A stretch of 64,000 bases of DNA from Cryobacterium tagatosivorans (GTDB lineage: Bacteria > Actinomycetota > Actinomycetes > Actinomycetales > Microbacteriaceae): assembly GCF_004402215.1 (NCBI RefSeq), contig NZ_SOEZ01000076.1, positions 1 through 64,000 of the forward strand. Reading direction: 5' to 3'. Positions 49,574 through 57,900 of the stretch are shown one piece after another. A program made the translations under genes and the position numbers. Positions within the stretch are counted from its first letter, which is position 1, and every line of letters starts with the position of its first letter. The notes under the pieces were generated by a model. The model saw only the letters and a program-made list of their open reading frames with translations. It was not told where the DNA came from and ran no database searches.

Positions 49574-51415
49574 GTGAATACCACCGATGTGCCTTTCCAG
49601 CAGATCATCGACCCGATCTTCGGGTCCCTGGTCTTCTCGGCGATCGTCGCCGTCCTCCCCCTCGTCCTTCTCTTCGTGCTGCTCGGGGTGTTCCGGGTGA
49701 AGGCGCCCAAGGCCGCCCTGGCCAGCCTCGTCCTGTCGATGGCCCTGGCCGTCATCGGCTGGCAGATGCCGTTCGCCCAGATGCTCAGCGCCACCGCGGC
49801 CGGAGCCGTCTTCGGGCTGATCCCGATCCTCTGGATCCTGGTCAACGCGCTCTGGCTCTACAAGCTGACCGTCGCCACGCGCTGGTTCGAGGTGTTGGGT
49901 CGGGCGCTTGGCTCGATCACCAATGACCACCGGATCCTCGCCATCCTGATCGCCTTCTGTTTCGGCGCCCTGATGGAGGCCCTGGCCGGCTTCGGCGCGC
50001 CGGTCGCCATCTCCGCCGCGATGCTGATGACCGTCGGGATGAAGCCGATCAAGGCCGCGATGGCGTCCCTGCTGGCCAACACCGCGCCGGTCGCCTTCGG
50101 CGCCATGGCGGTGCCGATCACCGCGCTGAGCGGTGTGACGGGCCTGCCCGTGCACGACCTCTCCTCGATGGTCGGCCGGCAGACGCCGATCCTGGCGGTG
50201 ATCGTGCCGCTGGTGCTCGTCTTCATCGTCGACGGCAAGCGCGGCCTCAAGCAGACCTGGCCGCTGGCCCTGGTGGCCGGCCTCGTCTTCGGCACCGCGC
50301 AGTTCATCGCCTCCAACTACCTGATCATGGAGCTCACCGACGTCATCGCCGCCGTCGCCACCGTGCTCGCGATCCTGGTCATGCTGCGCTTCTGGAAGCC
50401 CAGCGAGGTCATCGGCGCGTCGCACGATGCCGCCGTGGATCTCGCGGAGGCCGAGGAGTCGCTGGTGGCCGTCGCCTCGAGGACTGCCGTCACTGGGGTC
50501 GGTGGGAGCAGCGCGGCGGGCGCCCGGGTTGGCTCGGGTGTTGGCTCGGGGGTTGGCTCCGGAGTTGGCTCCGGCGCCGGGCGCGGGGCCGCCTCGGGCG
50601 CGGGATCCGGCACCATCTACGGTGCGACATCCGGTGCGTCGGGAGCCATCCCGGTGAACACGCCCCGCCCGTCGGGCCCGGACATCTGGATGTCCATCGC
50701 GCCCTACCTGATCCTCACCGCGATCTTCGCGATCGCACAGATCCCGCCGGTCAAGGCGTGGTTCGCCGTCGTGGGCAGCGTCACCTTCCCGTGGCCCGGC
50801 CTGAACGTCATCGACCCGGCCGGCAACCCGATCGCGGCCCAGCTGTTCAAGCTGGACCACCTCAAGGCCACCGGCACCCTGCTGCTGCTCTCCGGCCTGA
50901 TCACGATGGGCGTCTACAAGATCGGCGTCCGCCAGGGCCTGCGCATCTATCAGGAGACCCTGATGCAGCTGCGCTGGACCATCGTCACGGTCACCGCCGT
51001 GCTCGCCCTGTCGTTCGTGATGAACCTGTCCGGCCAGGCCAGTACCCTCGGCGTCGCGCTCGCCTCGGCCGGCGGATTCTTCGCCCTGCTGTCCCCGCTG
51101 ATCGGCTGGATCGGTGTGGCGCTGACCGGCTCCGACACCTCGTCCAATTCGCTCTTCGGGCAGCTTCAGGTCAGCGCGGCCCACTCGACCGGCCTCTCGC
51201 CGGTGCTGATGGCGGCCGCGAATTCATCCGGCGGCGTGATCGGCAAGATGCTCTCCGTGCAGAACCTCGCGGTGGCCGCGGCGGCCATCGGGATGGAAGG
51301 CGCGGAGAGCACCCTGCTGCGCAAGCTGCTCGGCTGGAGCCTCGGGCTGCTCGCCTTCCTCACCGTGCTGATCCTGCTGCAGTCCACGCCCATCCTCGGC
51401 TGGATGGTTCCCTAA
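49574..51415 (+). CDS. LctP/GlcA-family lactate/glycolate permease
   Basis: The 613-residue membrane protein has ~13 hydrophobic segments and LctP signatures: GFGAPVAISAAMLMTVG, ANTAPVAFGAMAVPI and, in the second half, GSDTSSNSLFGQLQ. It imports glycolate or lactate with protons. The central cytoplasmic loop (~residues 300-360) carries a low-complexity insert, VGSG x4 followed by Gly/Ser/Ala, encoded by four 12-bp repeats. It is the last operon gene, with AAAGGAG before GTG. A strong hairpin follows. Confidence 0.92.
   Translation: MNTTDVPFQQIIDPIFGSLVFSAIVAVLPLVLLFVLLGVFRVKAPKAALASLVLSMALAVIGWQMPFAQMLSATAAGAVFGLIPILWILVNALWLYKLTVATRWFEVLGRALGSITNDHRILAILIAFCFGALMEALAGFGAPVAISAAMLMTVGMKPIKAAMASLLANTAPVAFGAMAVPITALSGVTGLPVHDLSSMVGRQTPILAVIVPLVLVFIVDGKRGLKQTWPLALVAGLVFGTAQFIASNYLIMELTDVIAAVATVLAILVMLRFWKPSEVIGASHDAAVDLAEAEESLVAVASRTAVTGVGGSSAAGARVGSGVGSGVGSGVGSGAGRGAASGAGSGTIYGATSGASGAIPVNTPRPSGPDIWMSIAPYLILTAIFAIAQIPPVKAWFAVVGSVTFPWPGLNVIDPAGNPIAAQLFKLDHLKATGTLLLLSGLITMGVYKIGVRQGLRIYQETLMQLRWTIVTVTAVLALSFVMNLSGQASTLGVALASAGGFFALLSPLIGWIGVALTGSDTSSNSLFGQLQVSAAHSTGLSPVLMAAANSSGGVIGKMLSVQNLAVAAAAIGMEGAESTLLRKLLGWSLGLLAFLTVLILLQSTPILGWMVP
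50528..50575 (+). repeat. Four 12-bp repeats inside the permease gene
   Basis: Units gttggctcgggt, gttggctcgggg, gttggctccgga and gttggctccggc are contiguous and encode (VGSG)4. The unit keeps the frame, so copy-number change would only alter linker length. Confidence 0.85.
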
Positions 51416-51427
51416 CCGGACGAGTGA

Positions 51428-51460
51428 GCGCGAGGGCCCCATCGGACGGGGCCCTCGCGC
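51428..51460 (+). terminator. Terminator of the glyoxylate operon
   Basis: A perfect 13-bp stem, gcgcgagggcccc / ggggccctcgcgc, with a 7-nt loop lies 13 nt after the permease stop. It is the strongest GC hairpin in the window and would end the ~9.7-kb operon. Confidence 0.85.
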
Positions 51461-51493
51461 CGGCACCTGCGCTGGCGGCGGCGGCGGCGGCGG

Positions 51494-51558
51494 TAACTCC
51501 CAGCCCAGACCCATCGCACACCCTTGGGGGCAACGGATGCCGCCAAGGCTGGGAGTTA
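51494..51558. repeat. Palindromic repeat, family C (copy 2)
   Basis: taactcccagcc (51494-51505) pairs perfectly with ggctgggagtta (51547-51558). The inner 25 bp near the right arm (acggatgccgccaaggctgg) is nearly the same as at 36278-36300. It lies between the convergent operon end and ldh. Confidence 0.65.
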
Positions 51559-51615
51559 TCGCCTGCGCGCCCGATCTCGACGGAATCGATCTCCGAACCG
51601 ATCGATCTCCCGGCG

Positions 51616-52569
51616 CTACGGCAGCAGCTTGAGCGACTCCTGGAGGGCCTCGGCGGAGCGGTGCAGCAGCGCCACCTCCACATCGTCCATCGGCACGTCG
51701 ACGACCCGCTCGACGCCGCGGGCGCCCACGATCGAGGGCACACTGAGCGCGACGCCGTCGATGCCGCGGTATCCGTTCAGCACGCTCGACACCGGCAGGA
51801 TCGCGCGCTCGTTGCGCAGCACGGCCTCGACGATGCGGGCGCCGGAGAGCCCGATCGCGTAGTTGGTCGCACCCTTGCCGGCGATGATCTTGTATGCGGC
51901 GTGGATGACGTCGTCGGTGAGGGCCTCGAGCCGCTCGCGCGGGAAGAGCCGGGTGCCGGATGCGTCGGTCCAGTCGCGCAGGGGGGTCTGGCCGATCGTC
52001 GCATCCGACCAGAGCGGGAACTCGCTGTCGCCGTGCTCGCCGACGATCAGCGCGTGCACGTTCTGCGAGGCGATCCCGGCCGCCTCGGCGATCAGCCAGC
52101 GCAGCCGGGCCGAGTCCAGCACGGTGCCGGAGGAGAAGACGCGGCCGGGCGGCAGGTCCACGAGCCGCTGGGCGACGACGGTGAGCACGTCGCAGGGGTT
52201 CGTCACGAGGATGAACACGGCGTTCGGCGCCAGCTCGACCAGGCGCGGCATGAGCTTCTCGAGGATGCGCGCGTTGGTGCCGGCGAGGTCGAGGCGCGTC
52301 TGCCGCGGCTCCTGTTTGGCGCCCGCGGTGATGACCACGACATCTGAGCCGGCGACGAGGTCGATGTCGCTGCCGCCGCTGATCCGGGATGCCCCGGTGA
52401 ACGGGGTGCCGTGCGCGAGGTCGAGCACCTCCGCCTCCGCCCGGGCCTGGTTGACGTCGTAGAGCACGACCCGCTGGGCAGAGTTGCGGATCAGCGCGGC
52501 GTAGGCGAGGGAGGAACCGACGCTGCCCGCGCCGATGACGGACAGTTTGGTCTCGCGCACGAAGGTCAT
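51616..52569 (-). CDS. ldh: L-lactate dehydrogenase
   Basis: The 317-residue enzyme has the NAD motif [15 protein letters not shown], the Asp at the end of strand 2 (YDVN), [14 protein letters not shown] (active-site loop with the substrate-orienting arginines), [20 protein letters not shown] and the catalytic GEHGDSE histidine. NAD-dependent pyruvate/L-lactate interconversion is secure from LDH-specific loop residues (Q in place of the malate-type R). The start is at 52569. It faces the permease operon and is divergent from mscR with a long hairpin between. Confidence 0.92.
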   Translation of the reverse strand: MTFVRETKLSVIGAGSVGSSLAYAALIRNSAQRVVLYDVNQARAEAEVLDLAHGTPFTGASRISGGSDIDLVAGSDVVVITAGAKQEPRQTRLDLAGTNARILEKLMPRLVELAPNAVFILVTNPCDVLTVVAQRLVDLPPGRVFSSGTVLDSARLRWLIAEAAGIASQNVHALIVGEHGDSEFPLWSDATIGQTPLRDWTDASGTRLFPRERLEALTDDVIHAAYKIIAGKGATNYAIGLSGARIVEAVLRNERAILPVSSVLNGYRGIDGVALSVPSIVGARGVERVVDVPMDDVEVALLHRSAEALQESLKLLP

Positions 52570-52720
52570 TGGTTCATTGTTGCGGGGCGCGGGCCTCTGC
52601 ACGAGCCTCCCCCGCGGATGTCCCGGATGTCCCGGATGCATGGATGCCGGCCCGCCCCGCGCGATCGCGCAGGTGCCGGCCCGCCCCGTTCCGCTGATCC
52701 GCCGGCAACTGTTGCCAAAT

Positions 52721-52758
52721 CGGACATCTGTTGCCGGCACGCGGGCAACAGATGTCCG
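52721..52758. repeat. Perfect 15-bp hairpin between ldh and mscR
   Basis: cggacatctgttgcc (52721-52735) and ggcaacagatgtccg (52744-52758) pair perfectly with an 8-nt loop. A smaller palindrome, ggcaac-t-gttgcc, lies just before it (52704-52716). It occupies the divergent promoter region and is of the same style as repeat families B and D, though only one copy is seen here. Confidence 0.7.
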
Positions 52759-52858
52759 TATGAGGAACAGAAGGCTGCCGGGGACCTCGCCCAGCGGGGT
52801 TGGGTAGTGTGAAGGGAATCCCACACGGTCCTGCCCGGGCCCCAACCGGAGGAGTTTC

Positions 52859-53953
52859 ATGCCCATCACCGTTCAAGGCGTCATTGTTCGTTCGAAGGGT
52901 GCGCCGGTGGAACTCACCGACATCGTGATCCCCGACCCCGGACCCGGCGAGGTCATCGTCGACATCGAGACCTGCGGCGTCTGCCACACCGACTTCCACT
53001 ACAAGGAGGGCGGCATCGGCGACGACTTCCCCTACCTCCTCGGCCACGAGGCCGCCGGCCGGGTCAGCGTGCTCGGCGAGGGCGTCACGCACGTCGCCGT
53101 CGGCGACTTCGTAGTGCTCAACTGGCGCGCGGTCTGCGGCGACTGCCGCGCCTGCAAGCGCGCCGAGCCCTGGTACTGCTTCAACACGTCCAACGCAGGC
53201 CAGAAGATGACCCTCGCCGACGGCACCGAGCTCAGCCCGGCCCTCGGCATCGGCGCCTTCGCCGAGAAGACCCTCGTGCACGAGAAGCAGTGCACGAAGG
53301 TGAACGCGAGCGCCGACCCCGCGGCGGTCGGGCTCCTCGGCTGCGGCATCATGGCCGGCATCGGCGCGGCCATGAACACGGGCAACGTGAGCCACGGTGA
53401 CTCGGTCGCCGTGATCGGATGCGGCGGCGTCGGCAACGCGGCCGTCGTCGGGTCGAAGCTGGCCGGGGCATCCGTCATCATCGCCATCGACCGCGACGCG
53501 AAGAAGCTGCACAAGGCCGAGCAGCTCGGCGCCACGCACACGATCGACTCGTCGGGCCTCGACGAGGCGGGCGTGGTCGCCGCCGTGCAGGCGCTGACCG
53601 GCGGCTTCGGCGCGGATGTCGTCATCGACGCGGTCGGACGCCCAGAGACCTGGCGCCAGGCGTTCTACGCCCGCGACCTGGCCGGCACGGTCGTGCTGGT
53701 CGGCGTGCCGACGCCGGAGATGATGCTCGAGATCCCGCTGCTCGACGTGTTCGGCCGCGGCGGATCGCTGAAGTCGTCCTGGTACGGCGACTGCCTGCCG
53801 GAGCGCGACTTCCCGATGCTCACCGACCTGTACCTGCAGGGCCGGCTGCCGCTCGAACAGTTCGTCAGCGAGCGGATCGGCATCGGCCACATCGAGGAGG
53901 CCTTCGAGAAGATGGCCCGCGGCGAGGTTCTGCGCTCGGTCGTGGTGCTCTGA
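52859..53953 (+). CDS. mscR: S-(hydroxymethyl)mycothiol dehydrogenase (formaldehyde detoxification)
   Basis: The 364-residue zinc alcohol dehydrogenase carries [14 protein letters not shown] (catalytic Cys), [15 protein letters not shown], a structural zinc lobe [15 protein letters not shown], and the NAD motif [18 protein letters not shown]. The sequence matches the mycothiol-dependent formaldehyde dehydrogenase/MscR group, which also reduces S-nitrosomycothiol. This supports a mycothiol-making actinobacterium. GGAGGAG precedes the ATG. The stop overlaps the MBL gene start (TGATG), forming a two-gene unit. Confidence 0.92.
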   Translation: MPITVQGVIVRSKGAPVELTDIVIPDPGPGEVIVDIETCGVCHTDFHYKEGGIGDDFPYLLGHEAAGRVSVLGEGVTHVAVGDFVVLNWRAVCGDCRACKRAEPWYCFNTSNAGQKMTLADGTELSPALGIGAFAEKTLVHEKQCTKVNASADPAAVGLLGCGIMAGIGAAMNTGNVSHGDSVAVIGCGGVGNAAVVGSKLAGASVIIAIDRDAKKLHKAEQLGATHTIDSSGLDEAGVVAAVQALTGGFGADVVIDAVGRPETWRQAFYARDLAGTVVLVGVPTPEMMLEIPLLDVFGRGGSLKSSWYGDCLPERDFPMLTDLYLQGRLPLEQFVSERIGIGHIEEAFEKMARGEVLRSVVVL

Positions 53954-54588
53954 TGGCCGCGCGGATCGAGCACCTCGTCACGTCGGGTACCTTCAGCCTC
54001 GACGGCGGCACCTGGCCCGTGGAGAACAACGTCTGGATCGTCGGTGACGACGCCGAGTGCGTGGTGATCGACGCCGCCCACGACGCCGACGCCATCCTGG
54101 CCGCCGTCGGCGACCGGAAGCTCGTGGCCATCCTCTGCACGCACGCGCACGACGACCACATCGGCGCCGTCGGCGAGGTTCTGGCGGCGCGCGACGCGCC
54201 CGTCTATCTGCACCCGCGGGACGCGATGCTCTGGGATCCGATGTACCCGGATGCCCCGCCTCGCCCGCTCGCAGGCGGCCAGCGGATCGCCGTGGCCGGC
54301 CTCGAGTTCGAGGTGCTGCACACCCCCGGGCACTCCCCCGGCGCGGTCTGCTTCTACGCGCCGGCGCTCGGCGCGTCCGGCACGCTGTTCAGCGGGGACA
54401 CGCTGTTCCACGGCGGCCCGGGCGCGACCGGGCGCTCGTTCAGCGACTTCCCGACGATCATCGAGTCGATCTCGAGCAAGCTGCTGACCCTGCCAGCGGA
54501 CACCGTCGTGCTCACCGGACACGGCGAGTCGACGACGATCGGCGACGAGGCCGGGCACCTCGAGGAGTGGATCGCCCGCGGCCACTAG
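53953..54588 (+). CDS. Metallo-beta-lactamase-fold hydrolase, partner of mscR
   Basis: The 211-residue MBL-fold protein shows THAHDDHIGAVG (H-x-H-x-D-H metal site), HTPGHSPGAVCFY, LFSGDTLFHGGPG and TGHGEST. It is related to glyoxalase II. Coupled by a 1-nt overlap to mscR, it is the likely S-formylmycothiol (or mycothiol thioester) hydrolase completing formaldehyde oxidation to formate, as in other actinobacteria with this gene pair. The substrate assignment is from context. Confidence 0.85.
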   Translation: MAARIEHLVTSGTFSLDGGTWPVENNVWIVGDDAECVVIDAAHDADAILAAVGDRKLVAILCTHAHDDHIGAVGEVLAARDAPVYLHPRDAMLWDPMYPDAPPRPLAGGQRIAVAGLEFEVLHTPGHSPGAVCFYAPALGASGTLFSGDTLFHGGPGATGRSFSDFPTIIESISSKLLTLPADTVVLTGHGESTTIGDEAGHLEEWIARGH

Positions 54589-54684
54589 CGTGCCGCGCAT
54601 CCACCGCCCGGCATCCACCGCCCGGCCTCCGTCGCGCCCCGGCGTCGTGCCCCGACGCGGGCCCCGCGCCCGGCCCGCCCCCGT

Positions 54685-54776
54685 GCATAACTCCTCCTGA
54701 TTGACGGCTGTCGCCGGAACATCCGCGTGATTCCGCGGGTTCGAGACGCGCCGGAGAAGATCTGGAGGAGTTATGC
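54685..54776. repeat. Palindromic repeat, family D
   Basis: gcataactcctcc (54685-54697) and ggaggagttatgc (54764-54776) are perfectly complementary 13-bp arms of a 92-bp element. Only one copy is visible in the window. It lies directly left of the third family-A repeat in the 398-bp gap 54589-54986. No gene is present there. Confidence 0.65.
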
Positions 54777-54824
54777 GCAGAACTTGTGCCGCAACACAGA
54801 AACCCCAACACAAGAGGAGCGCCG

Positions 54825-54945
54825 GTGGCCAACTCAGGAGATCCCGGACGCGCGCCGGACGCGACCGCGTCATTCCGGGGCCGGATGCCGGGGCGCGACC
54901 GATTCTCCTGAGTTAGCCACACGTGCGTGGCGGCTAACCCAGGAG
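54825..54945. repeat. Palindromic repeat, family A (copy 3) plus extra arm
   Basis: Arms gtggccaactcaggag (54825-54840) and ctcctgagttagccac (54905-54920) flank 64 bp sharing attccggggccggatgcc-like blocks with the other copies. A third, left-type arm (gtggcggctaacccaggag, 54927-54945) follows at once, suggesting head-to-tail stacking of elements. It ends 40 bp before the glutamate dehydrogenase stop. Confidence 0.75.
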
Positions 54946-54986
54946 CAGTCGGAACAGCACAGCAGTGCCGCAGGCAGTGCCGCGGG

Positions 54987-57900
54987 TCAGCGGCGCACGA
55001 CGGAGCGCATCAGGCGCAGGGCGACCGAGAGGGAGGCCATGTCGTCCTGTCCGAGGGCGTTGACCTCCTCGAACACGCTGCGGGAGCGGCCGAGCTGTTC
55101 GGCGTTGAGCGCCTCCCAGGCCAGCACGCGGGCCTCGGCGTCGCCGGCATCCGTGTCGGTGTCCTCGAGCACGCGCGTCGTCATGTCCGCCACCGTCGAA
55201 TACAGGTCGTCGCGGAGGGCGGCGCGGGCCAGGGCCTGCCACCGGTCCTTCCGCGGCAGCGCCGTGATCCGTTCGAGCAGGTTGTCCACCCCGAAACGGT
55301 CGTAGATCGTGTAGTACACGCCCGCGACATCCTCCATCGGCGCGCCCGACTGGGTCGCGATCTTGGCCACGTCCAGCAGCGCGAAGGCCTCGAAGAGCTC
55401 GATCCAGCGGCGGCCAAGATCCTCCGGAACGCCCCACTCCTCCGCCTTCTTGTGCAGCGAGTGCATGCGCCTCAGGTCGCCGCCCTGCAGGTAGTTGCCC
55501 AGTTGCGCCCGCAGCTGGTCGATCTGCGGCTTGTACTGCGCCACGACCTCGCCCACCAGCAGCGAACCGCCCTGGTTGACCTGCCAGCGCACCGCACGGT
55601 CGAGCAGGCGGCGCATGTCCAGGTGGATCGCCGTCCAGTGCTCGGTCGGGAACGACGACGGCAGGGCGTTGAGCTGGTCGACCATCATGTCCAGCTCGAA
55701 GATCTCCCGCAGGGCCACGAACGCCCGGGCGATCGTCGCCTGGTTCGCGGATGTCTCCTCCATCGCCCGGAAGGCGAAGGTCACGCCGCCGAGGTTGATC
55801 ATGTCGTTCGCAACCACCGTGGTGATGATCTCCCGGCGCAGCGGATGCGTGTCCAGCTCGGCGTCGAAGCGCTCCGACAGCTGCTTCGGGAAGTACTCCC
55901 GCAGGGTGCCGCCGAACCACGGGTCGTCGGCCAGGTCGCTGTCCCGCAGCGACGTGGCCAGCTCGATCTTGGCGTACGCGGCCAGCACCGACAGCTCGGG
56001 CGAGGTCAGGCCCTGCCCCTGCTCGATGCGTTCCCGCAGCGTCGCCGTCGTCGGCAGCGCCTCGAGGTCGCGCTTGAGGTCCCCGGATGCCTCCAGCCAG
56101 TCCATCAGCCGCTCGTAGCTGGGGCTCCAGCTGCCGACCTTCACCTTGTCATTGAGCAGCAGGATGTTCTGGTCGACGTTGTCTTCCAGTACCAGCCGGC
56201 CGACCTCGTCGGTCATCGAGGCGAGGAACTCCGTGCGCTCCGCCTCGAGCAGCTTGCCCGCCACGACCATCCGGTCGACGAAGATCTTGATGTTGACCTC
56301 GTGGTCGGAGCAGTCCACCCCGGCGGAGTTGTCGATCGCGTCGGTGTTCAGGATGACGCCGTTCAGCGCCGCCTCGATCCGGCCGAGCTGGGTCATCCCG
56401 AGGTTTCCGCCCTCGCCGACGACCTTCACGCGCAGCTCCCGGCCATCCACCCGGATGGCGTCGTTCGCCTTGTCGCCGACCTGCGCGGCCGTCTCGCTGC
56501 TCGCCTTGACGTAGGTTCCGATGCCGCCGTTGTAGAGCAGGTCCGCCGGCGCGGTCAGGATGGCGCGGAGCAGCTCCGGCGGGCTCAGCTTCGTCGTGCC
56601 CTCTGGCAGTCCGAGCGCGGTCCGCACCTCCGCGGAGATCGGGACGACCTTCGCGTGCCGCGGGAAGACCCCGCCGCCGGCGCTGATCAGGCCCTCGCTG
56701 TAGTCCGCCCAGGAGGAACGCGGCAGGTCGAAGAGCCACCGGCGTTCGGCGAAGGAGGCCGCGGCATCCGGGTTGGGGTCCAGGAAGATGTGCCGGTGGT
56801 CGAAGGCGGCGACGAGCCGGATGTGCTCGGAGAGCAGCATGCCGTTGCCGAAGACATCGCCGGACATGTCGCCCACGCCGACGACGGTGAAGTCCTCAGT
56901 CTGGGTGTCGACGCCGAGCTCGCTGAAGTGGCGCTTGACCGACTCCCACGCGCCCCGGGCGGTGATGCCCATGGCCTTGTGGTCGTAGCCGACCGAGCCG
57001 CCCGAGGCGAACGCGTCGCCCAGCCAGAAGCCGTAGTCGGCGGCCAGCCCGTTGGCGATGTCGGAGAAGGATGCCGTGCCCTTGTCCGCGGCGACGACCA
57101 AGTAGGAGTCGTCATCGTCGTGGCGCACGACCCGGGCCGGCGGCACGACCTGTTCGCCGTCCGCGGTCGCGAACAGGTTGTCGGTGAGGTCGAGCAGCCC
57201 GCTGATGAAGGTCTTGTAGCTCTCGACGCCCTCGGCCATCCAGGCCGCGCGGTCGACGGCGGGGTCTGGCAGCTTCTTGGCGAAGAATCCGCCCTTGGCG
57301 CCGGTGGGCACGATGACGGCGTTCTTGACCGTCTGCGCCTTGACCAGGCCGAGGATTTCGGTGCGGAAGTCCTCCCGGCGGTCCGACCAGCGCAGGCCGC
57401 CGCGGGCGACCTTGCCGAAGCGGAGGTGCACCCCCTCGACGCGCGGCGAGTACACCCAGATCTCGTACTTCGGCCGCGGGAACGGCAGCGACTCGATCAG
57501 CGTCGGGTCGAGCTTGATGCTCAGGTAGGGCTTCTGCTGGAAGAAGTTGGTGCGCAGCGACGCCTCGATGAGGTCGATGAAGGTGCGCAGCACCCGGTCG
57601 GCGTCGAGGGTGGCGACCTGCTCCATCGCGGCGGTCAGCTCGGCGCGCACCTGCTCCTCGCGGGCGGTGCGTTCGCCCGCGGCCAGCTCGGGGTCGAACC
57701 GCGCCTCGAAGAGCGCGATCAGGCCGCCGGCGACGGCCGGGTTGGCGAGCAGGGTGTCGGCGACGAACTCGTAGGAGTTCGTGTTTCCCATCTGGCGCAT
57801 GTACTTGGCGTAGCTGCGGAGGATGACGACCCGGTGCCAGGCCATGCCCTCGCGGAGCACCAGTCGGTCGAGGCCGTCGGACTCGACGGCGCCGCGCACG

